Position numbers and translations under genes: made by a program. The notes under the pieces are model-generated. The model worked only from the letters and a program-made list of their open reading frames with translations, ran no database searches and had not been told where the DNA came from. From assembly GCA_018366495.1 (NCBI GenBank), contig JAGZHZ010000025.1, forward strand, positions 1 to 35,337: a stretch of DNA of 35,337 nucleotides. Direction: 5' to 3'. Numbering within the stretch: the first letter of the stretch is position 1; the number at the start of each line of letters is the position of its first letter. Shown here one piece after another: positions 16,747 to 24,994 of this stretch. The DNA comes from Clostridiales bacterium. Lineage in GTDB: Bacteria; Bacillota; Clostridia; Lachnospirales; Lachnospiraceae.

Positions 16747-17985
16747 TTATCCCTCCGTTCTTGATAAAATATCTTTCGGGTTAGAACGGAAAATCGGCAG
16801 GATCGATAAAAATACTGCAGTCACCGCCACAATCCCTCCTGTTCCCAAAAGCTGCGCCACATCCTTTACTTCCAAAGAAATCGTCAATCTGAATTCTGGC
16901 GTAAGGGATGAAAAAAATAATTTCTGCATCTCGCCTGCCGCCGCTCTGCCAAAACAGCAGGCAAATCCTGCCGCCATCAGAAAAAGGACTGCCGATTCCA
17001 AGAGAGCCTGTAAAAACAGATGCATCTTTGTCTCCCCCATACTCACAAGTACCGCCATTTCCTTCTGGCGGCTCCGCATCCACATACAGAGCAATAAAGA
17101 CACAATGAAAAGTCCTGTCAGGAAAGTCATCATCTGCATCAGCCCGACAACGCGTGTGATCTGTTCCAAAGGCGCTTTCATCTGCTGAAATAAAGTATCT
17201 GACGTTGTCACCTCCGCTTTATCCTGAAAAATCGTCTGAATCTGTTCTGCCAGACTGTCCAGCTGTTCCGGCTGTTCTGTGTAAACTGCCACTTTATAGA
17301 TCCCTTCTCCTCCAAATAGTTCTTCATAAGCGCCCTGGTCCAGATAGATCTGATTTTCTGCACGAAGTACAGCCGGAGCTGTCTTTTCCTGCTGGCTCTC
17401 ATTGCCGGACAGGAAAAATCCACAGATCGTGACATTTATTTTTCTCCCCGTTTTCCCTTCTGCACGATCTTCTGTCTGAATCGAAATCTGATCTCCGATC
17501 TCCAACCCATTCGCTGTGGCAAAATCTGCATTTACCACAGCCTCATGTGTCTTAGAATCCGTAAAAAGTGTTCCTGCTGTCAGTTTATATGTATGATCTG
17601 CAAAGGGGCTGTCATTTTTCAAATCATCATACGAATAAATATTTACTTTCCGATTGTCTGCATCCTCAGAGTCACTCCATGTCACCGGATTTTGTTCTGT
17701 CAAAAATCCATGATGATTTCCCATCTTGTTGACCGCCTGCACATGAGGCAGATTTTCAATTTTGCTGCTTTCTTTTTCTGTAAGTTCTGTATCGGCTTTT
17801 TTCATTTCACAAATTACTTTTGCCCTTGTTTTTTTCTGTATCTCTGCTTCCGTTTGTTCCGTTGCGCGCAGGATCATGCTCGTTCCCAGAATCATTGTAC
17901 CGACAAGCAGGAAAACAAAAAACAGCAAACAGGACTTATTTCTTTTCCGCCACAGATAACGCACTGCCCTCTTGTAAAATGCCAT
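16747..17985 (-). CDS. FtsX/MacB-like ABC transporter permease (first permease)
   Basis: A 412-residue paralogue of the following gene with the same layout: one helix at about 15-38 (SCLLFFVFLLVGTMILGTSMI), an extracellular domain to about 270, then three helices. The segment GLFIVSLLLCMWMRSRQKEMAVLVSMGE is the hallmark FtsX motif. The ATG at 17985 follows AGGAGGCGAGTAAA and lies one base past the lipoprotein stop, so the two are co-translated. Two unequal permeases, one ATPase and one lipoprotein point to a dedicated export or envelope-maintenance complex. Confidence 0.9.
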   Translation of the reverse strand: MAFYKRAVRYLWRKRNKSCLLFFVFLLVGTMILGTSMILRATEQTEAEIQKKTRAKVICEMKKADTELTEKESSKIENLPHVQAVNKMGNHHGFLTEQNPVTWSDSEDADNRKVNIYSYDDLKNDSPFADHTYKLTAGTLFTDSKTHEAVVNADFATANGLEIGDQISIQTEDRAEGKTGRKINVTICGFFLSGNESQQEKTAPAVLRAENQIYLDQGAYEELFGGEGIYKVAVYTEQPEQLDSLAEQIQTIFQDKAEVTTSDTLFQQMKAPLEQITRVVGLMQMMTFLTGLFIVSLLLCMWMRSRQKEMAVLVSMGETKMHLFLQALLESAVLFLMAAGFACCFGRAAAGEMQKLFFSSLTPEFRLTISLEVKDVAQLLGTGGIVAVTAVFLSILPIFRSNPKDILSRTEG

Positions 17986-17986
17986 T

Positions 17987-18557
17987 TTACTCGCCTCCTA
18001 CTCCAGGAGCGTTGGAATATCTCATGATAACAATCTTCACTGCCAAGATCTCTCCGGACTCTTGTTTTTCTCCAAATATGGCAATATTTGTCTGCTTTTT
18101 CACTTCTGAAGCATCGCACGGCGTGATCTGCGCTGCTCCCGTAGTTCCGTCAATCTCCGCAATCTGGAATTCACAATTTTCATCATATCTGACAGTTGTC
18201 TGCTCTAAACTGCCTTCCTGCCCAGGAGCAGCCTGCATCAGTGTCTCCCCTCCATCTTTTTCTTTCTGCGGAACAACCTGTATCACACCGTCCGAAAATT
18301 CAGCTACACTTCCCTGTAAAACAGCCTGAGTCAATAACGTGTCCATATCAGAGGAATCCTTCGTCTCTTCCTGCTGATTTTGGTTTTTCTCTTTTTTCTC
18401 CTTCTCCGTCTGATTTTCCGTCTCTGTTGCCGAATTATTCCCGGATTCTGAAATATTTTCCATATTTTCGTTCTGCGAATTTACCGCGCCGCATCCTGTC
18501 AGCGAAAGCATACACAATGCCAGCGCTATTCCTTTTACAAATCTTATCTTTCTCATA
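17987..18557 (-). CDS. Lipoprotein of the ABC transporter operon
   Basis: A putative lipoprotein of 189 residues with a signal peptide ending in the lipobox LTGC (GIALALCMLSLTGCGAV), so it would be anchored outside the membrane. A Ser/Asn/Glu/Gln-rich linker follows (about 25-65), then a beta-rich domain (QGSVAEFSDGVIQVVP; ILAVKIVIMRYSN) of no family I can name. I set the start at the ATG at 18557, ten bases after GGAG. An open frame extends to 18613, but that ATG has no ribosome site. It is the first gene of the operon and lies opposite a two-component system. It may be an adaptor or sensor for the permeases, by position only. Confidence 0.82.
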
Positions 18558-18803
18558 AAATCCATACTCCTTTCACTGTGCCCTGTTCTGTATCTTTCTG
18601 ACACTGACATCATTTTACTGAAAATTGTCCCTAAAACTCCTCTAAGATTATCAAAACTTTTCCTCTTTTTTTAGAAGACTTTTATAGAATTTTTCTGTTA
18701 TACTGAAATCAGAGATTTTTATAAGAAAGGAAATTTCATATCGATTGTCTTCACCTAAAGACAGCACATTTCCATTTATTAAAAAAAGAAAGGATTTTTA
18801 CTT
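18558..18803. promoter_or_regulatory. Divergent control region between ABC operon and two-component system
   Basis: On the plus strand a TATACT (about 18698) lies 100 bases before the response regulator, with only a weak -35. AAAGGA precedes the start at 18804. On the minus strand TTGATA-like sequence is present without a convincing -10. A short inverted repeat (TGTCTT..AAGACA, near 18750) lies in the response-regulator leader. Shared control of both sides by the regulator is plausible from layout. Confidence 0.4.
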
Positions 18804-19490
18804 ATGAAAATTTTATTGATAGAAGATGACCGCTCTTTGTGCAATGCCATCTCAAAAGAGTTGCTGCATCATGGTCACACCGTAGACTGCTGTTATGACG
18901 GTGAGACTGCCATGCTCTATGCACTAAATTTAGATTATGGATACGATCTTGCTGTCATCGACCGGATGCTTCCGATTGTCGACGGGCTGACTGTCATAAA
19001 AGCCATGCGTCAAAAACAAATTTCTATTCCAGTCATCATTATCACCGGAATGTCAGAGCTAAATGATCGGATTGTGGGACTTGACGGAGGAGCGGATGAT
19101 TATCTTGTCAAACCATTCCATCTTCAGGAATTGCTTGCGAGAATCCGTGCTTTAAGCAGACGCAGATCAAACCTCCAGCGCTTTGACACCTTTTCGTTTG
19201 GCGATCTTACATTAGACCGCTCCGCAAGAAAACTTGCCTGCTGTGGAAAAGAATGTTCTCTGACTGCAAAAGAATCGGAACTTCTGTCTGTATTTTTAAA
19301 TCATCCCGGCAGTCTTTTTACACGAGAACAGCTTGTCTTAAAAGTCTGGGGAAGTGATTCCGAAATTGAGCCTGGAAATGTGGACAACTATATTTCTTTT
19401 CTGAGAAAACGACTGAAAGAACTGAAAAGCATATGTTCTATTCAAACGGTCTACGGCAGTGGCTACCGATTGGAGGACTCCCATGCTTAA
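18804..19490 (+). CDS. OmpR/PhoB-family response regulator
   Basis: A 228-residue regulator with a receiver domain (1-120) and a winged-helix DNA-binding domain (about 130-225). The acidic pocket is EDD at 7-9, the phosphorylated residue is Asp53 (AVIDRMLP), and the conserved Lys is in YLVKPF. The C-terminus has LTAKESELLSVFLNHPG and the YISFLRKRL recognition helix region. It is co-translated with the downstream kinase: the genes overlap by eight bases. It is divergent from the lipoprotein/ABC operon, the usual position of regulators that sense envelope-active compounds and induce such transporters. Confidence 0.95.
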   Translation: MKILLIEDDRSLCNAISKELLHHGHTVDCCYDGETAMLYALNLDYGYDLAVIDRMLPIVDGLTVIKAMRQKQISIPVIIITGMSELNDRIVGLDGGADDYLVKPFHLQELLARIRALSRRRSNLQRFDTFSFGDLTLDRSARKLACCGKECSLTAKESELLSVFLNHPGSLFTREQLVLKVWGSDSEIEPGNVDNYISFLRKRLKELKSICSIQTVYGSGYRLEDSHA

Positions 19491-20784
19491 ACCACTTTCC
19501 AATCGTCTTCAACGGATTTTTGTAGCGATGTTGATGGGAATTATCACCTTTATTTTGGTCTTTTCTTTTCTTCGTCAGTTTGATGCTCAGGAAATGGCTG
19601 ATATGACTTATATCCAGCGCATCGCCTCTCTTCTCATCTATGAGTTAAAAGATCATCCGGAAAATGTGGAATCAATTCTGAGGGATTATGAGACGCAAAT
19701 GTCTGTTTACAGTCAGCTGCAAAATCAGGCTGGAAGAATCCTATACAAAAGTGACGTCTCTCTTCCAACCAGCCTGGACACACTTTTAAACCGCGCCGGT
19801 GAAAATATCAACACCCTTCCTTCCATCGGAAAAGTTTCCTCTGGAAACGCACACACGATCCAGAGCGGATATGTGGAAATATCGGGAGAACATCACGATC
19901 GTTATCTGATGATTGCTAGTCAGATCCCTGTTAACTCTAATCAGATTTATAATCTGACCGTTCTTACCCGGAAGGCTTCTCTATGGAATCTGTTTTGGAA
20001 TCATCTTCCCGTCTATGGATTGATCTGGTTTTTATCTTTTCTCTGTGTTCTGTTTCTATGCCGCTGGATGTTAAAAAAAGCTTTTCTTCCTACGGAACAG
20101 ATGCTGCAAAGTCACCGCAGTTTTATCGCATCCGCCTCACATGAACTGAAATCTCCTTTAGCCGTCATCATGGCAAATACGGAACTTCTACAGAAATATG
20201 AGATGAAAGAACCACAGGCTTCTGAGATTTTATCTGTTATTGAAGCAGAGTGCAGCAGGATGGCGAACCTCATCAAAGACCTGCTTTTTCTGGCATCTTC
20301 CGATGCCAATCAACAGCAGCTTCTGATTACAGAAGTGGAAGTGGATACGATCTTATTTTCTCTGTATGAAGCATTTGAACCACTCTGTCTGAAAAAGAAA
20401 ATTCAGCTGATTCCAGATATCAGTTCTGAAAGTTACCCTGTGATTTATACCGATTCAGAGCGGCTCTTTCAGCTTTTAAGCATCTACATGGACAATGCGA
20501 TTTCTTATTCTCCTGAAAGAAGCACGATTGAACTTCGTGCTGTCTCAAATGAAAAAGAATTGATCTTCTTCGTCGCAGACCATGGAAAAGGCATTGCCCC
20601 AAGAGATCAGCCCTTTATTTTTGATCGTTTTTACTGCGCAGACGCGTCCCGTACAGAAAAGCATCACTTTGGATTAGGTCTCAGCATTGCAAAGGAATTG
20701 GCAGATCTGCTGGGAGGTAAAATAGGATTTCAGGAAACGGACGGCGGAGGCGCAACCTTTTTTCTGAAACTTCCGCTCTCATAG
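19483..20784 (+). CDS. Sensor histidine kinase
   Basis: A 433-residue membrane kinase. It has TM1 at about 12-30, an extracellular sensor region at about 31-170 with no recognised fold, and TM2 at about 175-193. The dimerisation helix carries phospho-acceptor His220 (ASASHELKSPLAVI), followed by the ATPase domain with an N box (YMDNAISYSP), VADHGKGIAP and HFGLGLSIAKEL. HAMP is absent or very short, as TM2 is followed within about 25 residues by the His helix. The true start is ATG 19483, six bases after GGAGG; a longer frame from 19459 has no ribosome site. It would phosphorylate the regulator encoded just upstream. Confidence 0.94.
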   Translation: MLKPLSNRLQRIFVAMLMGIITFILVFSFLRQFDAQEMADMTYIQRIASLLIYELKDHPENVESILRDYETQMSVYSQLQNQAGRILYKSDVSLPTSLDTLLNRAGENINTLPSIGKVSSGNAHTIQSGYVEISGEHHDRYLMIASQIPVNSNQIYNLTVLTRKASLWNLFWNHLPVYGLIWFLSFLCVLFLCRWMLKKAFLPTEQMLQSHRSFIASASHELKSPLAVIMANTELLQKYEMKEPQASEILSVIEAECSRMANLIKDLLFLASSDANQQQLLITEVEVDTILFSLYEAFEPLCLKKKIQLIPDISSESYPVIYTDSERLFQLLSIYMDNAISYSPERSTIELRAVSNEKELIFFVADHGKGIAPRDQPFIFDRFYCADASRTEKHHFGLGLSIAKELADLLGGKIGFQETDGGGATFFLKLPLS

Positions 20785-20809
20785 CAGAATCAAATATGTT
20801 GATGCAGTC

Positions 20810-20857
20810 AAAAGAGCCGTCAGAAACAAATATATTTGTAAATCTGACGGCTCTTTT
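20810..20857. terminator. Bidirectional terminator between the kinase and the Fur-like gene
   Basis: AAAAGAGCCGTCAGA pairs perfectly with TCTGACGGCTCTTTT. The loop itself contains the palindrome ACAAATATATTTGT. A and T runs on both sides allow use by the converging transcripts. Confidence 0.92.
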
Positions 20858-20915
20858 ATTCCCTGTATGGCTGCAAGCAGGGACTCCATATTTTTTTATT
20901 TTAATTAAAAATCTT

Positions 20916-21410
20916 TCATAAAGCTTCGTCTGTACAAGAAAGAAAAATCTCCCTGATTCGTTTTCCCTCTGACAATCCCCACTCCTGCATCCCGTGTTCT
21001 ATCATTTTTTTTACAATTACATCATCCAGTTTCATAACAGATCCATCTTCCAGCTCTATCAGACAGCCAGGATGCTTCCTATGCTTCTGCCTGCACAGCT
21101 GATAAGATGCCCTTCGTCTCAGGGCGCCTGCCTTTTCCAGAGCATCCACTGTCCGATAGACCGTTGCAATTCCAATTCCGCTATCTTTCTTTGATGCCAT
21201 CACATAGACCTCTTTACAGCAGCTGCACGGTTCCTTTAAAATGATATCAATGATTATTTTTCTTTGCTTTGTAATTCGGAATCCCTGTTTTTTCAGACAT
21301 GCAATCGCTTCCTCTTTCTGCATATAAATAAATGGATCAGTACACGGCTCTGTCCTGTTTCGTTCCATGCCAGAAAACGACTGCTTTATATTTTTTCGGT
21401 TATCTTCCAT
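20916..21410 (-). CDS. Fur-family transcriptional regulator, divergent metal site
   Basis: A 164-residue Fur-like repressor. The winged helix is clear (ITKQRKIIIDIILKEP, then GIATVYRTVDALEKAGALRR). The C-terminal dimerisation and metal part is unusual: HRKHPGCLIELEDGSVMKLDDVIVKK replaces the usual HHDH..C..CG stretch and no CxxC pair is left. An N-terminal extension of about 30 residues precedes the domain. The ATG at 21410 lies within the last codons of the preceding Cys-rich peptide gene (11-base overlap), so translation is probably coupled. It is the last gene of the feo operon and probably feeds back on metal uptake; the sensed metal is uncertain. Confidence 0.85.
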   Translation of the reverse strand: MEDNRKNIKQSFSGMERNRTEPCTDPFIYMQKEEAIACLKKQGFRITKQRKIIIDIILKEPCSCCKEVYVMASKKDSGIGIATVYRTVDALEKAGALRRRASYQLCRQKHRKHPGCLIELEDGSVMKLDDVIVKKMIEHGMQEWGLSEGKRIREIFLSCTDEAL

Positions 21411-21543
21411 GGCAATGTCCGCCGCAGTGTCTGCAATCCTGCCCGCACTGTAAAGATTTTCCTGCTTTTTTATCTTTTACCATACTGCGTATTACAGCTC
21501 CGATGATCCCTGCCAGTAAAAGTATTACGATTGCTGTTCCCAT
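21400..21543 (-). CDS. FeoB-associated Cys-rich membrane peptide
   Basis: A 47-residue peptide with one membrane helix (MGTAIVILLLAGIIGAVIRS), a basic stretch (KDKKAGK) and a Cys/His tail with C33, C37, C40, C44 and H45 (QCGQDCRHCGGHCHG). This matches the small FeoB-associated Cys-rich proteins found after feoB in Firmicutes. The tail may bind iron or support FeoB. The ATG at 21543 follows GGAGGTGAAGCGTCT, and the gene begins 47 bases after the feoB stop. Its end overlaps the Fur-like gene. Confidence 0.9.
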   Translation of the reverse strand: MGTAIVILLLAGIIGAVIRSMVKDKKAGKSLQCGQDCRHCGGHCHGR

Positions 21544-21589
21544 AGACGCTTCACCTCCTTGTCGTTTTCTTTATATCTTATTATGATTG

Positions 21590-23764
21590 TCATGCTCGAA
21601 TTTTTCCTGTTACGCTTTTTGGCACATTTAAAGTCCGGCTCTCCTTATAAGGGCGGAATAACAGATACAAAAATCCGATAATCAGTATGATTGCCACTGC
21701 TGTTCCTATACCAAATGTACCTGTTGTTATCAATGTTCCGATCTGATATACACATAAGGAAACAATATAAGCAAGCGCTGTCTGATATCCGATTGCAAAC
21801 CAGAACCATCCTGCATTATTCATTTCGCGCTTGATTGCTCCCATCGCTGCAAAACACGGTGCGCATAAAAGATTAAATACTAAGAAAGAGTATGCTGATA
21901 TCTGTGTAAACGCTCCTGAGAGTGTTCCCCAGATTTCAACCCCATTTTCTGCCACTTCTCCGAATCCAAACAGTATGCCGAAAGTTCCTACTACATTTTC
22001 CTTTGCCACCAGACCTGTGATTGCTGCCACTGCCGCTTTCCAGTCTCCCCAGCCAAGCGGTGCAAAAATCCATGCGATTGCGGATCCGATCGCTGCCAGA
22101 ATACTGTTATTCATGTCTTGCACCATTCCGAAGCTTCCGCCTTCAAATCCAAAACTCTGTGTAAACCAGACAAAAATTGTCGACAGAAGAATAATCGTTC
22201 CAGCCTTTTTAATGAATGACCATCCACGTTCCCATGTACTTCTTAGCACATTCCCTGCTGTCGGCAGATGATATGCCGGAAGTTCCATGACGAACGGCGC
22301 CGGATCTCCTGCAAACATCTTTGTTTTTTTCAAAATAATTCCGGAACAGATAATTGCCGCAATGCCGACAAAGTATGCGCTCGGTGCAACCCAGGCGGCG
22401 CCTCCGAATAATGCTCCTGCAATCAGCGCAATGATCGGAAGTTTCGCTCCGCACGGAATAAAAGTCGTAGTCATGATCGTCATCTTGCGGTCTCTGTCAT
22501 TCTCTATCGTTCTAGATGCCATAACACCTGGAACACCGCATCCTGTACCGATCAGCATCGGGATAAACGATTTACCCGACAGACCGAACTTGCGGAAAAT
22601 ACGGTCCATGATAAATGCAATACGAGCCATATATCCGCAGCCTTCCAGAAAAGCCAGGAAAAGGAATAATACCAGCATCTGCGGAACAAATCCAAGTACA
22701 GCTCCGACACCGCTGATGATACCGTCAACAAGAAGTCCTGTCAGCCAGTCGGCACATCCGATCGCTTCCAGTCCGCTTTGTGCAGCCGGAATAATCCATT
22801 CTCCAAACAGAGTGTCGTTCGTCCAGTCTGTCAGAATTGTTCCGACTGTGGTGACCGACACATAGTACACAAGAAACATCACTGCCGCAAAGATCGGCAG
22901 AGCCAGAAAACGATTCGTCACAATACGGTCAATCTTGTCTGATGGAGACATTTTATTTTTCACACGTTTCTTATAACAGTCCTCAATCATATTGCTAATA
23001 TAATTGTACCGTTCTCCGGTAATAATACTTTCTGCGTCATCATCCATCTCTTTTTCACAGCTTACAATATCTGCTTCGATATGATCTAACAGCGTTTTGT
23101 CAAGTTTCAGATTTTCCTGAACTTTTTCGTCACGCTCAAAAAGTTTCACCGCATACCAGCGTTCCATGCTTTCGTCCACATATCCGCTGATCGCCTCTTC
23201 AATATGGGCAATCGCATGTTCTACACATCCTTCAAACCGATGCGCCGGCTGAATCTTCTTCTTGCTTTTTGCCATTGCCACGGCGCGCTGGATCAGACGG
23301 TCAATCCCTTCCCCCCTCAGAGCTGAGATCTCAACAACCTTGCATCCCGTATCCTTTGAAAGCCGTTCGATGTTCAGCTCTTCTCCGTTCTTTCTCACCA
23401 GATCCATCATATTGACTGCGATGATGACTGGGATACCAAGCTCCGTCAACTGTGTCGTCAGATACAAATTTCTTTCTAAATTCGTTCCATCAATAATATT
23501 AATGATTGCGTCCGGCTGTTCACTGATCAGAAAATTTCTCGATACCACTTCCTCCAGTGTATAAGGAGACAAGGAATAAACGCCCGGAAGATCTACAAGA
23601 ATGGCTTCTTCTCCTTTTGTCGTATATCCTTTGATTTTTCCTTCTTTTTTTTCTACTGTCACGCCCGGCCAGTTTCCCACAAACTGATTCGATCCAGTCA
23701 ATGCATTGAACAATGTTGTTTTCCCACTGTTCGGATTGCCTGCAAGTGCAATTTTAACTTTCAT
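21590..23764 (-). CDS. feoB: Ferrous iron transporter FeoB
   Basis: A 724-residue Fe2+ transporter of the cytoplasmic membrane. The N-terminal G domain has G1 GNPNSGKTT (8-16), G2 in NWPGVTVEK, G3 DLPGVYSL and G4 NMMD. A helical spacer (about 165-280) follows, then a membrane part with gate segments (LIGTGCGVPGVMASRTIENDRDRK; CGAKLPIIALI). The full family length is present. The promoter lies two genes upstream before feoA. The gap before feoB holds AGTTTAAGCTAACT, which resembles the operator candidates upstream of the DtxR-family gene. The start at 23764 is the only sensible one, ahead of the G1 loop. Confidence 0.97.
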   Translation of the reverse strand: MKVKIALAGNPNSGKTTLFNALTGSNQFVGNWPGVTVEKKEGKIKGYTTKGEEAILVDLPGVYSLSPYTLEEVVSRNFLISEQPDAIINIIDGTNLERNLYLTTQLTELGIPVIIAVNMMDLVRKNGEELNIERLSKDTGCKVVEISALRGEGIDRLIQRAVAMAKSKKKIQPAHRFEGCVEHAIAHIEEAISGYVDESMERWYAVKLFERDEKVQENLKLDKTLLDHIEADIVSCEKEMDDDAESIITGERYNYISNMIEDCYKKRVKNKMSPSDKIDRIVTNRFLALPIFAAVMFLVYYVSVTTVGTILTDWTNDTLFGEWIIPAAQSGLEAIGCADWLTGLLVDGIISGVGAVLGFVPQMLVLFLFLAFLEGCGYMARIAFIMDRIFRKFGLSGKSFIPMLIGTGCGVPGVMASRTIENDRDRKMTIMTTTFIPCGAKLPIIALIAGALFGGAAWVAPSAYFVGIAAIICSGIILKKTKMFAGDPAPFVMELPAYHLPTAGNVLRSTWERGWSFIKKAGTIILLSTIFVWFTQSFGFEGGSFGMVQDMNNSILAAIGSAIAWIFAPLGWGDWKAAVAAITGLVAKENVVGTFGILFGFGEVAENGVEIWGTLSGAFTQISAYSFLVFNLLCAPCFAAMGAIKREMNNAGWFWFAIGYQTALAYIVSLCVYQIGTLITTGTFGIGTAVAIILIIGFLYLLFRPYKESRTLNVPKSVTGKIRA

Positions 23765-23805
23765 ATCCGCCCTCTCTTTCCGATTATTCTCAACAAATGT
23801 TTTTT

Positions 23806-23819
23806 AGTTTAAGCTAACT
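23806..23819. promoter_or_regulatory. DtxR-type operator-like sequence before feoB
   Basis: AGTTTAAGCTAACT matches AGTTTAGACTAACT (24479-24492, in the DtxR-family leader) at 12 of 14 positions. It sits in the feoA-feoB gap, so it may give internal control. Confidence 0.45.
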
Positions 23820-23838
23820 TGTATTTAAAAAAATAAAC

Positions 23839-24060
23839 CTACTGCACTTCTATCATTTCTGCATCCGCTTTTCGCAAAGACAGTTCATATCCTCGGACCG
23901 TCAGCTCAATCGGGTCTCCAAGCGGCGCGATCTTTCTGACATAAATTTCCACATTTTTTGTAATTCCCATATCCATAATTCTGCGTTTTACTGCGCCCTC
24001 ACCATGAATTTTTACAACCTTGACTGTCTCACCGCATTTTGTCTCTTTTAATGTCTCCAC
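23839..24060 (-). CDS. feoA: FeoA family protein (second copy)
   Basis: A 73-residue SH3-like protein that works with FeoB in ferrous iron uptake. It carries the FeoA core pattern (KRRIMDMGITKNVEIYVRKIAPLGDPIELTVRGYELSLRKADAEMI). It starts with GTG at 24060, nine bases after GGAGG, and lies 14 bases after the first feoA. The 78-base gap to feoB holds an operator-like sequence. Confidence 0.93.
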   Translation of the reverse strand: METLKETKCGETVKVVKIHGEGAVKRRIMDMGITKNVEIYVRKIAPLGDPIELTVRGYELSLRKADAEMIEVQ

Positions 24061-24074
24061 TTCTTGTTTCCTCC

Positions 24075-24284
24075 TCAGACCATAATCTTATTCGCCATTT
24101 CCTTACTGATCGCAACACGCGAATCTTTCACTTTTACAATCAGATTTCCATTCATTTCTGATACAATTGTGATCCATCCGCCGATCACAAATCCCAGATT
24201 CTCCAGAAAACGTCTCGTCTCATCTTTTCCGCCGATCTTTTTAATCTGCATCTCCTGACCGGCGCCAGCCATTGTTAAAGGCAT
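24075..24284 (-). CDS. feoA: FeoA family protein (first copy)
   Basis: A 69-residue FeoA-like SH3 protein (RRFLENLGFVIGGWITIVSE; NLIVKVKDSRVAISKEMA), first gene of the feo operon. It differs clearly from the second FeoA, so the two are old paralogues and may form a mixed complex with FeoB. The start at 24284 follows AGGTGGAGTGCG. A strong promoter with an overlapping operator candidate lies about 70 bases upstream. Confidence 0.92.
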   Translation of the reverse strand: MPLTMAGAGQEMQIKKIGGKDETRRFLENLGFVIGGWITIVSEMNGNLIVKVKDSRVAISKEMANKIMV

Positions 24285-24349
24285 CGCACTCCACCTTCTT
24301 CTATCTTTATTATTACTTCAATTCATATTATCAGTTACTTCTTACTTTG

Positions 24350-24381
24350 GTTAGTATATACTTACTTTTATTATATGTCAA
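24350..24381 (-). promoter_or_regulatory. feo operon promoter with operator candidate
   Basis: On the minus strand: consensus TTGACA (plus 24376-24381), 17 bases, TATACT (plus 24353-24358). The 20-mer GTTAGTATATACTTACTTTT (plus 24350-24369) covers the -10 and most of the spacer. It recurs with 18 of 20 matches at the DUF454 promoter (29009-29028). A repressor bound there would block the polymerase. Confidence 0.75.
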
Positions 24382-24433
24382 TAACTTTTTTGATCCATTT
24401 TATCAATTTCTTTCCATATCCTTTATATTTATA

Positions 24434-24492
24434 TTGAATTATTTGATCTTGCCTGTTAAAATAAAAGAAACAGAAAGTAGTTTAGACTAACT
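24434..24492 (+). promoter_or_regulatory. Promoter and operator candidate of the DtxR-family gene
   Basis: TTGAAT (24434-24439), a 17-base spacer, and TAAAAT (24457-24462) form a good promoter. AGTTTAGACTAACT (24479-24492) lies just past the expected start of transcription and resembles the site before feoB, suggesting autoregulation. Confidence 0.6.
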
Positions 24493-24512
24493 AGAAGATG
24501 AAAGGAGATCAC

Positions 24513-24941
24513 ATGCAACATAACAAATCTTCTGAAGATTATCTGGAAACCATCTTGATTTTAAGCAAAAAATTACCCGTCGTTCGTTCCATTGATATTG
24601 CAGTTGAGCTGAACTTTTCCAAACCAAGTGTCAGCGTCGCCATGAAACATCTCCGTGAAAATGAATGTATTGTGGTAAATCATGCCGGATTTATAACATT
24701 AACTGAAAAAGGCATGAAAATAGCATCCAGTGTCTATGAACGTCATCAAGTCCTTTCCAGATGGCTCATTTCTATCGGTGTAAACCCAAAGACAGCTGCG
24801 GAAGATGCCTGTGAAATGGAGCACCAAATCAGTGATGAAAGTTTTCAGGCTATGAAAAAATTTATTTTGGAACACCCTGTTGAAAATCATCAAGAGATGG
24901 AAACGAATGAAAAAAATGAAAAAGAGGGAAAGGCGGATTAA
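24513..24941 (+). CDS. DtxR/MntR-family metal-dependent regulator
   Basis: A 142-residue regulator with an N-terminal winged helix (SSEDYLETILILSKK...VRSIDIAVELNFSKPSVSVAMKHLRE) and a helical metal-binding and dimerisation domain (ERHQVLSRWLISIGVNP, EDACEMEHQISDESF). The C-terminal SH3-like domain of long DtxR proteins is missing, as in MntR. The Cys in DACEMEH is the position that often discriminates iron from manganese, with Cys usual in iron-type proteins. The start at 24513 follows AAAGGAG at five bases. It is divergent from feo and convergent with the ABC operon, and is the likely repressor of both. Confidence 0.92.
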   Translation: MQHNKSSEDYLETILILSKKLPVVRSIDIAVELNFSKPSVSVAMKHLRENECIVVNHAGFITLTEKGMKIASSVYERHQVLSRWLISIGVNPKTAAEDACEMEHQISDESFQAMKKFILEHPVENHQEMETNEKNEKEGKAD

Positions 24942-24958
24942 ACCGTCTTTTCCTCTTT
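24921..24958. terminator. Bidirectional terminator at the DtxR-family/ABC junction
   Basis: AAAGAGGGAAAGGCGG pairs with CCGTCTTTTCCTCTTT around a six-base loop and overlaps the end of the DtxR-family gene. T runs follow on both strands, serving both converging transcripts. Confidence 0.8.
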
Positions 24959-24994
24959 TCTTTCTCTCATTCCCCCATCTGTCTTTGGAAACGC

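Noticed and set aside
19459..19482. Upstream start for the histidine kinase
   Set aside because: No ribosome site precedes 19459, whereas GGAGG lies six bases before the ATG at 19483, immediately ahead of the first membrane helix region.
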